From contig JAPJBO010000675.1 of the NCBI GenBank assembly GCA_030068145.1, positions 1-64,000 on the forward strand: 64,000 nt of DNA, in the 5' to 3' direction. Numbering within the stretch: position 1 is the stretch's first letter; each line of letters opens with the position of its first letter. The translations under genes were made by a program, and so were the position numbers. Below are positions 21,426 through 30,700 of the stretch, piece after piece. The stretch comes from Diplonema papillatum (taxonomy: Eukaryota; Euglenozoa; Diplonemea; Diplonemida; Diplonemidae). The notes beneath the pieces are model-generated. The model was not told the origin of the DNA, made no database searches, and was given only the letters and a program-made list of their open reading frames with translations.

Positions 21426-22766
21426 ATGTTTGGGCATAACCTCGCGGCGATGTTCTCGGCGGTGGGGATGGCGCCGCGCGACGAAGATGCCGCCGAGCCG
21501 GCCGTTGGGAAGAAGCGGCCCCTCGACCCGACGTCGGGCGACCCCCGCGACATCCTGTCCACCCCGCAGTGGGCCCGCAAGCAAGAAAACAACCCCCGCT
21601 GGCTGGACCACCACCGGCTAGTGTCCGCCGGGCTCGTGCTCGACGCGGAGGAGGAAAAGCGCCGCAAAGCCGCGCAGTTCCCCCGGTACGAGGAGCCGAC
21701 CCAAGAGGAGATCGAGCACGCGCGGGACAACTGGGAGGCGCACGCCGGCCTCCCGCACACGAAGCTGCACCTCTACTTCGACGACTCCGATTCCGACGGC
21801 GAAGACGACGCCGGCCCTAGACCGGACAAGCCCGCACCCTTCTCCGCCACGGATGACCCGGATATCCCGTCGGCACCCGTGCGGAGCGCGCCAGTGGCCG
21901 CTGCGGTGCCGCTGCTTGACGCGGTGCGGCCGGCGGCGGAGCCGGCGGCCGAGGCCCCGCGGCAGCGCGCGCAGTTCTGCCTCAACCGCAACTGCCTGTC
22001 GTACCGGACCAGCGTCATGGCCTTCGAGCAGCGCTGGTACGGGGAGTGCTGCGGGTTGCGCTACCAACCCGGCGACTCTTCGGACCCCCTCGCGCTCGGC
22101 GAAGAAGAGGAGCCGCTGGGGGACGAAGAAGAGGACGACGAGGAGCTTGAAAAAATGCTGCTCGACGACCCGGAGACAGCAGAGCTTGTCCGGCGCATCC
22201 GCGCCGCTTACTCGACGTCTGACGCGTCGCCGGATCAGGGCAACGAAGGAGACGGGGGAAAGCAGCAACCGGAGGAAGAGGAAGAAGAGGACGAAGAGTC
22301 GGAGGAGGAGTCCGAAGAAGAAGATGAGGTGGAGTTCATCGAGAACACGACGGCCCTCCTCCTCGCCATCCGCGAAGCGCTCAACAACGAGACCCTCGAG
22401 CCGTTCGCGTCGCTGTCCCAAAAACTGGACGAGGCCATCCTCGCATACGGCGAGGACAAACTAGACTTCGCCACCTTCAAAACCAGCGCCCTGGAAACTG
22501 TATGTTGCTTTCACCTCGTCGTCTTTCCCCTCCGGCGGATAGTTGAAAACCGAACAAACAAACGATTGCAAGCAAACAAGTACGCTCGTCCGCACGCTTC
22601 GTATACCTGCGAGAAAGAAAGAACCCATGGCACGCATGCCTCCGAAGTCAACGCCACAAGCCACCCACAGATCAAAACCATTCGCTACGAGTTCCATCTG
22701 TTCAGGCGTCAGAACCGGCCGCCAAAAACGAACATCGTCATCGACGGCAAGACTTACGACATATGA
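21426..22766 (+). CDS. Acidic protein of unknown function, two exons
   Basis: No family recognised. The probable structure is exon 1 21426-22499 and exon 2 22671-22766, with a 171-bp intron (gtatgt donor, cccacag acceptor) that happens to stay open in frame. The spliced protein has about 389 residues. The N-terminal third is charged and helical (QWARKQENNPRWLDH, then a block rich in E and R). The middle has Pro/Ala-rich linker and a small Cys-containing segment (CLNRNCLSYRT, GECCGL), which could bind a metal. A long Glu/Asp tract follows (residues about 215-300), then a helical segment and a conserved-looking basic end KTIRYEFHLFRRQNRPPK. The acidic tract suggests a nuclear or chaperone-like role, but this is inference only. 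Its 5' end is duplicated upstream. Confidence 0.75.
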   Translation: MFGHNLAAMFSAVGMAPRDEDAAEPAVGKKRPLDPTSGDPRDILSTPQWARKQENNPRWLDHHRLVSAGLVLDAEEEKRRKAAQFPRYEEPTQEEIEHARDNWEAHAGLPHTKLHLYFDDSDSDGEDDAGPRPDKPAPFSATDDPDIPSAPVRSAPVAAAVPLLDAVRPAAEPAAEAPRQRAQFCLNRNCLSYRTSVMAFEQRWYGECCGLRYQPGDSSDPLALGEEEEPLGDEEEDDEELEKMLLDDPETAELVRRIRAAYSTSDASPDQGNEGDGGKQQPEEEEEEDEESEEESEEEDEVEFIENTTALLLAIREALNNETLEPFASLSQKLDEAILAYGEDKLDFATFKTSALETVCCFHLVVFPLRRIVENRTNKRLQANKYARPHASYTCEKERTHGTHASEVNATSHPQIKTIRYEFHLFRRQNRPPKTNIVIDGKTYDI

Positions 22767-22789
22767 GAACACCGGCTGGAAAGCTGCCT

Positions 22790-23160
22790 GCGGGCATTTT
22801 ACTTCTGCAGACAAATCATGCTTCTGCACACACACTATGTTTCTGCAGACACACCATGCTTATGCACACGCGTTTGTGCAGATTCACCATGTATGTACAC
22901 GCCCTATATTTCTGCAGACATACCATGCTTCTGCACACGCACTACGTTTCAGCAGAAGCACACGCTTATGCACAGTTTGTGCAGTTCTGCTCACGACACT
23001 TTGTTTCTGCAGACTCACGCACCATGTTTCAGCAGATACACATGTTTAGGCACAATTTGCGCAGTTCTGCTCACGCACCATGTTTCTGCAGATACACATG
23101 TTTAGGCACAATTTGCGCAGTTCTGCTCACGCACCACGTTTCTGCAGATACACCTTTCTC
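22790..23160. repeat. Degenerate minisatellite of about 30-bp units
   Basis: Variants of 'tttctgcagacacaccatgcttatgcacac' repeat about a dozen times with many changes. Two longer units near 23035-23145 (atacacatgtttaggcacaa) are almost identical, showing recent local duplication. Non-coding. Confidence 0.75.
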
Positions 23161-23305
23161 ATCTTCCGCAGACGCGGACCACACCGTGGTCATCGGGAGG
23201 GACCGGCTTGTGCCGAAGCCAACGGGTTGGTGAATCCAACCCGTCCAACAATCATAAATCGGCGGCCACGCCTGGCAGCCAGTGCCCCACTGGCAATTGT
23301 TAATG

Positions 23306-24645
23306 CTCATACTGTTAAGAAGCTCGGGGTTGGGTTCAGAGCTCATGGGGGTATCAGCGAACTGTCGGTGTTCGGAAGCTCAACCGCCGGAAGGCGGGCA
23401 CGCTTACGCCGAACACAGGGGGAGACCCGATTAGCTGCTAGCCTCATCAAAAGCTATATTCTTCAGCGTCCACTCGGGCGCTTTCCACCTCTCTCCTTCC
23501 GTTGCGTGCCTCTTTTTGGCCATCCTCCGGCATGTCGAAGACACTCGACAGGCATCCGGCGTAACGTGGGTGAAGTTCCATCAGGGGCCGTGATTGTCAG
23601 TGATCGTGAGACGATGCGGCACCACGACATCCGGCCAGAGAAGTCGCAGAGAAGATACGCTGCACAAGCCGTATCGGCCAGCCAAGGTATAAAAACAACG
23701 AAAGCCCCGCTTGGCGTGCATAAGAAAACGTTCCGCCAGTGCCTGCCCTGACTTCACCAGTCACCTCTCGTGCGGGCCTGGCACAAGCAATCAGCTCATT
23801 GCAGCTTCCAAAGCGACCCGGGATCATAGTGTTCAGAAGCTCGGGGTTGGGTTCAGAGCTCATGGCGCGTATTCGCAGAGATCAAATGCTGCACACCCCC
23901 AGCCCAAGCCGTATCGGCCATAGAAAGAACGAAAGCCCCGCTTGGCGCACACAGGAAAACGTTCCGCCAGTGCCTGCCCTGACTCACCGGTCACCTCTCG
24001 TGCGGGCCCGGCACAAGCAATCAGCTCATTGCAGCTTCCAAAGCGACCCGGGATCATAGTGTTCAGAAGCTCGGGGTTAGGTTCAGAGCTCATGGCGCGT
24101 ATTCGCAGAGAACAAATGCTGCACACACCCAGCCCAAGCCGTATCGGCCAGCCAAGACATAGAAAGAACGAAAGCCCCGCTTGGCGTGCATAGGAAAACG
24201 TTCCGCCAGTGCCTGCCCTGACGGCCTGGCACAAGCAATCAGCTCATTGCAGCTTCCAAAGCGACCCGGGATCATAGTGTTAAGAAGCTCGGGGTTGGGT
24301 TCAGACTATCGGGGACGCGTATTCACCGAGAACAAGTGCTGCACACACCCAGCCCAAGCCGTATCGGCCAGCCAAGACATAGAAAGAACGAAAGCCGCGC
24401 TTGGCGTGCATAAGAAAACGTTCCAGCGCCTGACCTGACTTCACCGGTCACCTCTCGTGCGGCCTGGCACAGCTTCCAAAGTGACCCGGGATCATACTGT
24501 TAAGAAGCTCGGGGTTGGGTTCAGAGCTCATGGGGTATCGGGGACGGCGCGTATTCGCAGAGAACAAGTGCTGCGCACACCCAGCCCATGCCGTATCGGT
24601 CACCGGTATTGAGAAAAGGAAAGCCCCGCTTGGCGTGAATAGTAC
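23306..24645. repeat. About 220-bp satellite, five to six units
   Basis: Units marked by agaagctcggggttgggttc begin near 23311, 23830, 24060, 24279 and 24499, about 220-230 bp apart apart from one interval enlarged by an extra 290 bp. Each unit also has agcccaagccgtatcggcc, gaaagccccgcttggcg and cttccaaagcgacccgggat. No coding potential. Confidence 0.85.
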
Positions 24646-25934
24646 CGCCAGCAACCATATCAAAGTTCTCCAGTTCACTGTCGTCCGAGCCTGACAGCTC
24701 ACGACGTCCGAACGGAAGCCAACTCTGTCATGCTTGTAGCTGCTGGATGGATGCGGGTCACATTTCAGTTGAGGTTCTGCAGATACCTCCAGAATAGCAC
24801 GCCGGCCCAACAAAATGCCCCCATGAGGGATTTAAGGGACGGGTACCTGGTATACTACCCAATATACCCACCCAGAAGAAGGCGAATACCTGCCCAGCCT
24901 TCACCGGTTACACGAGGCCCCCGTGCGGGCCCTGGGTGTATGAGCCCGAGGGCAGACACGCAGCCACACAGTCTGTGGCGAATGGACAAGAACCGGCTTT
25001 CACAAGCAAATCAGCCCATTGCAAGCGACGCGGCAGCACACAATCCGACCAGGGAAGGGAGGTCGGTTTACGATTGTCTTATGCTATCGCTTCGTCCTCA
25101 GCTGCGCACTGTGGGGTAAATATCCTGGCGGTGTATGATATGTATGCTCCCGTGTCACGAGGAACACTTCTTCTCCCGCCGCCTGTGCACGTTGCGAGAC
25201 GCGCCAGAAACTGCAATGGGGGGAATATCTTAGTCTGATGTTTAGGCAGACCCTGCCTCTTATGCATGGTTGATGCTGCATCAAGTCTTCTTCGAAGAAG
25301 ATGTCGTCTAAAAAAGGGACGCAAAAACGGAAAAAGGGAAAAGGGGGAGAGCGTGGGGAGGGGGATCGGGGACGGCGCGTCTTCGCAAGAGAAGATATGC
25401 TGCGCGCACCCAGCCCATGTATCGGCCAGGTATAGAGAAAAGGAAAGCCCCGCTTGGCGTGAATAGTACCGCCAGCAGAAGGCGAATGCCCGCCCAGCCT
25501 TCACCGGTTACACAAGGCCCTCGTGCGAGCCTGGTTGTAAATGCCCGAGGGGCAGACACGGAGCCACAATCTGTGGCGAATAGACAAGGACCGGCTGCTT
25601 GCACATGCAAATCAACCCATTGCAACTTCCAAAGCGACGCGGCAGCACAATCCGAACAGGGAAGGGAGTGCGTGGGGAGGGGGATCGGGAACGGCGTGCC
25701 TTGCGGGAAGATATGCTGCGCACGCCGAGCCCGAGGCGCAGCGGCAGCCGCAGCGGGAAAGAAGGCGAAAGCCCCCGGCGAGACTGGACCGGCCCGTCGG
25801 ACCGCGCGGCATCAGAAGGCGAAGCACCGCCAAGACCTCCCCGGTCTCACGAGACCTTGCTTCGGTTGGTATCCTGCCGGCATGGGTACACAAGCCCAAG
25901 AATCAGACAAGCAGCCGCAGTCCGCAGTCAAGCG
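24646..25934. other. Diverged satellite relatives upstream of the ankyrin gene
   Basis: No gene. Pieces related to the 220-bp satellite recur at about 24860-25060, 25370-25640 and, more weakly, 25680-25860 (gaagatatgctgcgcac, gaaagcccc, caccggttacac). The last piece runs to within about 75 bp of the ATG at 25935. An inverted or GC-rich segment with ggggaggggg is repeated at 25350 and 25670. Confidence 0.6.
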
Positions 25935-26714
25935 ATGCTGAGCATTCATGACGCAGCGTATGAAGGCGACGTCGACGGGCTGAAAGCGCTGCTGGACAAG
26001 GCGAAAGCCACCGAAGACGCCGAGGCAGCTGACCTCGTGAACCAGCCGGGCTACCTACGCTCGTACAGCGAGGGCCTAGCTTTTGAAGAAGAAACCGTGG
26101 CCAAAGGCTTCGTGCTGAAGGCGTACGTATCCAAAGGCGGCAAGAAGCCCCCGAAGCCCAACACGCTTCACGCTGCGACGCCCTTGGCCTTCGCCATCGC
26201 AGCCAGCCGCGCGGACGCGGTGGAGCTGCTGTTGGAGCGCGAGGCGGATCCGAGTGCTACAGTCACGCTCAGCCCGAATTTCCCCCCGTTCAACCCTCGT
26301 ACCATGGCCTTCGCCACTTCCTTCTGGCGATGCGGTTCCCGTCGGGAGCTGGCGGAGGGCCGGCGGCTGAAGGAAGCCGTGTACGCGAAAACAGACCCCC
26401 CGGGCATCGTGGCTCAGCTGTCCATCCAGGACCTGGTCAACTGGTTTGACGGCCTTGCGCGACCGAAGACACTCTCTGCGGTGCACGCGTCGTGGAACCT
26501 CATGTCGTGGATCCTTCTCTACGGCATCACGCCCGGTAAGCTCGAGCAGTGGACAGCGAACGACTGGCGTGAAGCGGGGTTCAATCGTTTGCCGGACCTG
26601 AAGAAGCTCTTCCTGGGCATCCTGTCTCTTTTCCAAGACGGACTGCCTCCCGGCTTCGAGCTTGTTCAAAAAAAGGTGAATCCTGAAGAAGTCGTTGTCG
26701 CAGAAGGCATTTAG
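25935..26714 (+). CDS. Ankyrin-repeat protein with a SAM-like C-terminus
   Basis: A 259-residue single-exon protein, probably a cytoplasmic adaptor. Residues about 2-20 (SIHDAAYEGDVDGLKALLD) and 78-105 (HAATPLAFAIAASRADAVEL then LLEREADPSATV) have ankyrin-repeat wording, separated by a non-ankyrin loop. Residues about 165-245 resemble a SAM domain: ILLYGITPGKLEQW, then TANDWREAGFNRLPDLKKLF and a last helix. A longer frame upstream (from about 25599) is satellite-derived and was not used. The ATG at 25935 starts the conserved ankyrin sequence. The downstream flank holds repeated copies of its own ankyrin helix coding. No partner can be named. Confidence 0.7.
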   Translation: MLSIHDAAYEGDVDGLKALLDKAKATEDAEAADLVNQPGYLRSYSEGLAFEEETVAKGFVLKAYVSKGGKKPPKPNTLHAATPLAFAIAASRADAVELLLEREADPSATVTLSPNFPPFNPRTMAFATSFWRCGSRRELAEGRRLKEAVYAKTDPPGIVAQLSIQDLVNWFDGLARPKTLSAVHASWNLMSWILLYGITPGKLEQWTANDWREAGFNRLPDLKKLFLGILSLFQDGLPPGFELVQKKVNPEEVVVAEGI

Positions 26715-27095
26715 TATTGTGAACCAACCGGCCCCTCGGCTTCGCCATGGCAGCCAAACGCGTAGACGCAGCCCTCGGCTTCGCCATGGCAGCCAAACGC
26801 GTAGACGCAGCCCTCGGCTTCGCCATGGCAGCCAAACGCGTAGACGCAGCGATGACTTCGCTGCTGCTGGGGACACGAGGTGCTGAAGGCATTTCGTGGT
26901 GAACCGACTGACCCCTCAGCTTCGCCATGGCAGCCAACCGTGCAGACGCAGCGATGACTTCGCTGCTGCTGGGGACACAAGGTTCTGAAGGCTTTTCGTG
27001 GTGAGCCAACCTGCCCCTCGGCTTCGCCATGACAGCCAACCGTGCAGACGCAGCGATTCTTCGCTGCTGCTGGTGACACAAGGTGCCGACCGCCT
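26715..27095 (+). repeat. Micro-duplications of the ankyrin helix coding sequence
   Basis: Units of 36 bp encoding LGFAMAAKRVDA stand in tandem three times (about 26743-26850). They are followed by two longer units (each with gacgcagcgatgacttcgct and gctgctggggacac) near 26923 and 27025. The translated unit matches LAFAIAASRADAVELLL of the ankyrin gene just upstream. They therefore look like copied ankyrin helices that no longer form one long frame. Confidence 0.7.
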
Positions 27096-27240
27096 TGCTG
27101 CTGTCAGCCGCCCCCTCCGAACGTGGCAATCGGGCTGCCGGCCTTGTGCCAACCGTAAGAAAACTATCGTTTTCCTCGGCCATGATTTTTCCCCCTCGCC
27201 TTTCTCTTGCGGGCTTCGCCCTCGGGAAAGGCGGGGGAAA

Positions 27241-27279
27241 TACCGTAAATGGGTTTATTAGGCCCCATTTACGGTATAC
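27241..27279. other. Inverted repeat, 14-bp arms
   Basis: Arms ataccgtaaatggg and ccatttacggtat are exact complements around tttattaggcc. It is preceded by a second imperfect hairpin (cctttctcttgcgggc to cgggaaagg). It might be a terminator-like RNA hairpin or a mobile-element end. Confidence 0.6.
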
Positions 27280-27329
27280 GTTCTCTCACTGGTAGGAGGT
27301 GCTGCTTGCCTTGCTGCTCAGCTGCCCAT

Positions 27330-27560
27330 TCTGAGCCTGACCAATCGGGCTTCGCGTGGCTCACGTCCGTGGATCCCACGCCGATCAAGCTCAACCTGGA
27401 CAACGAAAGACCGGCTGCCGTGGGGGTCAACCGTTGGCTCCCCTGCTTCGTGCTTGTTCGAAGTGGTGAGTCCTGCAGAAGTCATTGTCGCACTACCTTC
27501 CCGGGCTTTCGCCGTTGCAGCCAACCCCGAAGCTGCTTTTTGGTGCAGGAAGCAGTCTGC
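27330..27560 (+). pseudogene. Fragment related to the end of the ankyrin gene
   Basis: The segment around 27450-27505 (cttgttcg, then gtgagtcctgcagaagtcat) matches the last coding bases of the ankyrin gene (26660-26705), and in translation FEVVSPAEVIVA parallels LVQKKVNPEEVVVAEG. It is then followed by AFAVAANPEA, again the ankyrin helix. No complete frame survives. Likely a decayed neighbour of the same family. Confidence 0.5.
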
Positions 27561-27854
27561 CTTCGCGTTCCCGCCCAGTCTGGCGATGCGCTACTTTTCG
27601 GGAAGCCTTCTCAAACCCTTGCGGTCATTCAATACAGACGTGCCCCGAACGCTCCCAACGTTCTTGTTGGCGTTCCAACAGGACCGTTACCGTCAACCAA
27701 CGGAGCCCCCTGAATGTTAAAATATGCTGGCTTTTGGTTGCGATATCTTAGCCTGTTGCTGTACACCTCAATCGTTTTGTCTATCTCGTTGGAACGCTGG
27801 AAGGCCTCGATATTTCGCCTTGTTGACCTTTTCATTTCGGGCTCGCATGAAGTC

Positions 27855-27968
27855 ACCAATAGGTGGACAAGTCTGCGCCCAGTCGTGCCAGTACCCGCGG
27901 TAATTCCGGCACCAATAGCGTATTTTACTGCTGCTGCCATTAGAAAGCTCGTAGTCGGATCAGAGTAT
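27855..27968 (+). rRNA. 18S rRNA fragment, helix 18 region
   Basis: The sequence aataggtggacaagtctg, then gtgcca, cccgcggtaattccggc, accaatagcgta and agaaagctcgtagtcgga is the universal 18S '530 loop' region with changes (canonical GTGCCAGCAGCCGCGGTAATTC, followed by the reverse-transcription primer region). It extends only about 110 bp and carries several substitutions at invariant sites, so it is a pseudogene fragment and not a working gene. Confidence 0.85.
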
Positions 27969-28162
27969 CTAACATTTCGGACGCAATGCCGACCGTCCTT
28001 TTCGCTGAAACCTACAAACCCACCTGGACCGCAAACACGCCTTTCCCTGAGAGAATACTGTGCAGTGACGCTTTCACTCCAACTCACTCTCTGCCGAGTT
28101 TGACGTCTCAGATTCCCCATTCCATCTTCGTATCCGCAATCAGTACCGCCACAACAGGTATC

Positions 28163-28225
28163 AATCTACGGAGAGATGGTCCCTGCACACTAACTCGTCT
28201 CTCTCTCTCTCTCTCTCCCTCTCTC
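28163..28225 (+). repeat. Dispersed motif gagatggtccctgcac with CT-repeat
   Basis: The motif gagatggtccctgcac, then taactcgtctctctctctct occurs here about 155 bp before the monooxygenase ATG and again at about 19020, 38470, 49497 and 49556. In some copies a long CT dinucleotide run follows. It may be the end of a dispersed element. Confidence 0.6.
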
Positions 28226-28319
28226 AATCTCATATTCACACTTCACAGGTTGTCATACACAATCCCTTTTTCTTCAAGCTCGGTGCCCCACTTAAGGGAC
28301 ATTGTTCCTTCCTTTTGAG

Positions 28320-30077
28320 ATGCGCCGATGCTTACTAGCTGTAACCTTCGCACTGCTCGCGAGTGCTCAGACGAATCCGAAGTGTTTCGAAGGACCCCCC
28401 GGGTCAACGATGTTCACACGGAGCGAGTTCCAGCGCTGCCATGAATATGAGTGGTTCACGCTGCACTGGAGTGTGGACGAAGCAGGGAACACACTGAAAA
28501 TTGGCGCCATCGGGAAGGTCGATGGATGGTTGGGATTCGGGTTGAGTACCAGTGGATCGATGAAGGGGGCCGACATCATGGTGGGCAGGTTTGACGCTGC
28601 CAACGACGATGCATTTGTTTTGGAGGATAGATATTCCGATGACTTTGTGACGCCCTCTCTGGATGCGGAGCAGAATGTGGAGCTGCGGGAAGGTGGTTCG
28701 TCTGGTGGGTACACATGGTGGGTGGGGACCAGGAGGCTGCGCAGGAACTGCAATAGTATGGACAGGCTGGACGACCTTGACGTCCAGCAGTTCGACTCTT
28801 TTCAAAGCCTGCTATTGGCAGGAGGACGGAGTCACACCTTCGGGTCCCACAACATTCGCACTACACGCGTAGCGAACTTGTTTGAGGAGGTGGCTGTCAT
28901 TGAGCCCGCAGAGAGCACCCAGATCTTCACAGCGAACGTGACGGACCTGAATGGATCGGATTACACTGTCCCCGCAGATGATACAACCTACTGGTGCACA
29001 CCGTTCACCACCCCGGCCGACGAGAACTACCACATGGTGAAGGTGTCGGTATCTCCGGGCTCAGAGTTGCTGCATCACTTGGTGCTGTACGCGTGCACGA
29101 GCCCACACCCGGGTGGGGAATGTGGAGAAATGAGCCTCCACTGCACCACGATGTACTACGGGTGGTCCCCGGGGGTGGAGGACTTCTATGCCCCACTCGA
29201 AGCAGGGCTCCCGTTTGGAAAAAATGGGTCTGTGCACTTCGCGCTGCAGGCCCACTACGACAACCCGAAGAGGAGCGCTGACGTTGTGGACCGGACAAGC
29301 ATCTCGTTTCTCTACACGGATCAGCTGCGGAAGCATGATTTGGGGACGATGCTTATCGGTGGGCCAATTGAGCTTTTGAAGATCGATCCTGGACACAAAG
29401 CATTCCTGTTTGATAGGATGTGTCCAGAGGAATGTACGGAGCATCTATTCCCGAAGGAAGGTATCACGATTGTGCAGACAGTTGAACACATGCACTCGTA
29501 CGGCAGATCTAGCGGGACGGAAATTATTCGGAACGGAAAGGTGATCAAAGATCTGACTTGGAAGAGATACGACTTCAACCATCAGCGGGCTTCTGTAGAC
29601 AAGTTCCAGCTCATGCCAGGCGACTCAATGCGGCACTGGTGCACATACGATACGATGGGCACCAACGAAACAGTCATCGGGGGTATCTCAACGCAGACGG
29701 AGATGTGCTATGCATTCTCGCTGCACTACCCGGCCTCGGTGCGAGAATGCACCGAGGTTACTGGTGTGAAAAGGAGGACTGACCAGGCGGTTGGATACAA
29801 CGAGTCAAACCCCAGTCATGGAGTGATGTTCTGCCAACCTCCCGATAGGTCACTAGGGTACTGGGACCCGAAGACCCTTCTTGTGTTCAATAGGAGTAGT
29901 GTCGCTAACAACTACTCGTTGGTCGAGCGTGTGAATGAAGTGTGTGGCGAATCCACGCCCTCAAAACACGGAGAGATCTTCCCTACAATAAGAATAGTGA
30001 AGGAAATGGGTTCCCTCCAAGTACCAAGCGAGTGGGTTGTTTCGCTTTGCGCGCTTTTGTTGATGGTTCTTGTGTGA
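28320..30077 (+). CDS. Secreted DOMON / copper type II ascorbate-dependent monooxygenase (MOXD1/DBH-like)
   Basis: A 585-residue single-exon enzyme of the dopamine beta-hydroxylase-like family, expected to hydroxylate a small substrate using two copper ions and ascorbate in the secretory pathway or outside the cell. A signal peptide (RRCLLAVTFALLASAQ) is followed by a DOMON domain (residues about 30-180; WLGFGLSTSGSM). The N-terminal copper domain holds the HH pair (252-253) and two more His (306, 312). The C-terminal copper domain has HMH (390-392) and the Met ligand in QTEMC (462). All copper ligands expected for the family are present. A hydrophobic tail (WVVSLCALLLMVLV) at the very end suggests a GPI anchor or a membrane tether. 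The longer frame starting at 28302 begins with TTG, so ATG 28320 was chosen. The substrate is unknown. Confidence 0.93.
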   Translation: MRRCLLAVTFALLASAQTNPKCFEGPPGSTMFTRSEFQRCHEYEWFTLHWSVDEAGNTLKIGAIGKVDGWLGFGLSTSGSMKGADIMVGRFDAANDDAFVLEDRYSDDFVTPSLDAEQNVELREGGSSGGYTWWVGTRRLRRNCNSMDRLDDLDVQQFDSFQSLLLAGGRSHTFGSHNIRTTRVANLFEEVAVIEPAESTQIFTANVTDLNGSDYTVPADDTTYWCTPFTTPADENYHMVKVSVSPGSELLHHLVLYACTSPHPGGECGEMSLHCTTMYYGWSPGVEDFYAPLEAGLPFGKNGSVHFALQAHYDNPKRSADVVDRTSISFLYTDQLRKHDLGTMLIGGPIELLKIDPGHKAFLFDRMCPEECTEHLFPKEGITIVQTVEHMHSYGRSSGTEIIRNGKVIKDLTWKRYDFNHQRASVDKFQLMPGDSMRHWCTYDTMGTNETVIGGISTQTEMCYAFSLHYPASVRECTEVTGVKRRTDQAVGYNESNPSHGVMFCQPPDRSLGYWDPKTLLVFNRSSVANNYSLVERVNEVCGESTPSKHGEIFPTIRIVKEMGSLQVPSEWVVSLCALLLMVLV

Positions 30078-30227
30078 TCCCCACACGAAATACAGGTAGA
30101 TCTGGGGTTAGCGCGGGGCGTAAGCGTATGGGCGATGACAACCCACACCGGGACGCACTCGAGCTAGCCGTCCAGCCCAAGGCAGCGGGGTCAAAAATGT
30201 AACTCCCCACAGTCTCTCTTTCCCCAA

Positions 30228-30700
30228 CGATCATGATGAGGAAGGAAACAGCTGCTGCGTGGGCAGAACGCTGAGGAAACCATGGGCAGAAAGAGGAAGA
30301 AAAATAAAGAAAAAGGCCGCTCCTGGTCCCAGGAACGTGACGGTCAACCGCAGCTTGCAAAGCTTGAGTCGGAGGCAGCACAGCGCTTCAACCCCGTCCG
30401 CTCTGCCCTGTGGCTGACCGTCTCTACGAACTTGTGTTCAGCGCGAGCCAAGCCCCAAGGTGCGCCACGCCATGCTTTATTTTGCGAAATCGGTAGCCAC
30501 TTGACCCGTAGGCCCGTGGCTCTGCAGTACCGCCGAACATGTAGCAGGCTTCCCTGGTACCGCGAAACCATGGACAGCAACAAATGAAACTGAGACCTTC
30601 GAGATCCGGCCGAGAACGTAGTAGAACTGCGTTGCACCTTCTCACGTCTTACGGTAAGTGGTTGTGATGATCATACGGACGTTCTCGCCGAAGTGTAATG
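30228..30700. repeat. Dispersed repeat R3, copy 1, split by a SINE-like insertion
   Basis: The sequence gatgaggaaggaaacagctg...gcagaacgc (30232-30270) and, after the insertion, gagaccttcgagatccggcc...gttctcgccgaa (30590-30690) match the uninterrupted copy at 38747-38900. The 30276-30577 SINE-like element lies between them, so the repeat is older. Confidence 0.75.
30276..30577 (-). mobile_element. SINE-like element inserted in repeat R3, 14-bp target duplication
   Basis: Flanked by gaaaccatgggcag (30276-30289) and gaaaccatggacag (30564-30577), one mismatch. The body runs from the A-rich start (30290-30317) to ctggtaccgc. It interrupts a repeat that is intact at 38747-38900, which fixes the element limits independently. 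Size without the duplication is about 275 bp. Confidence 0.85.
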
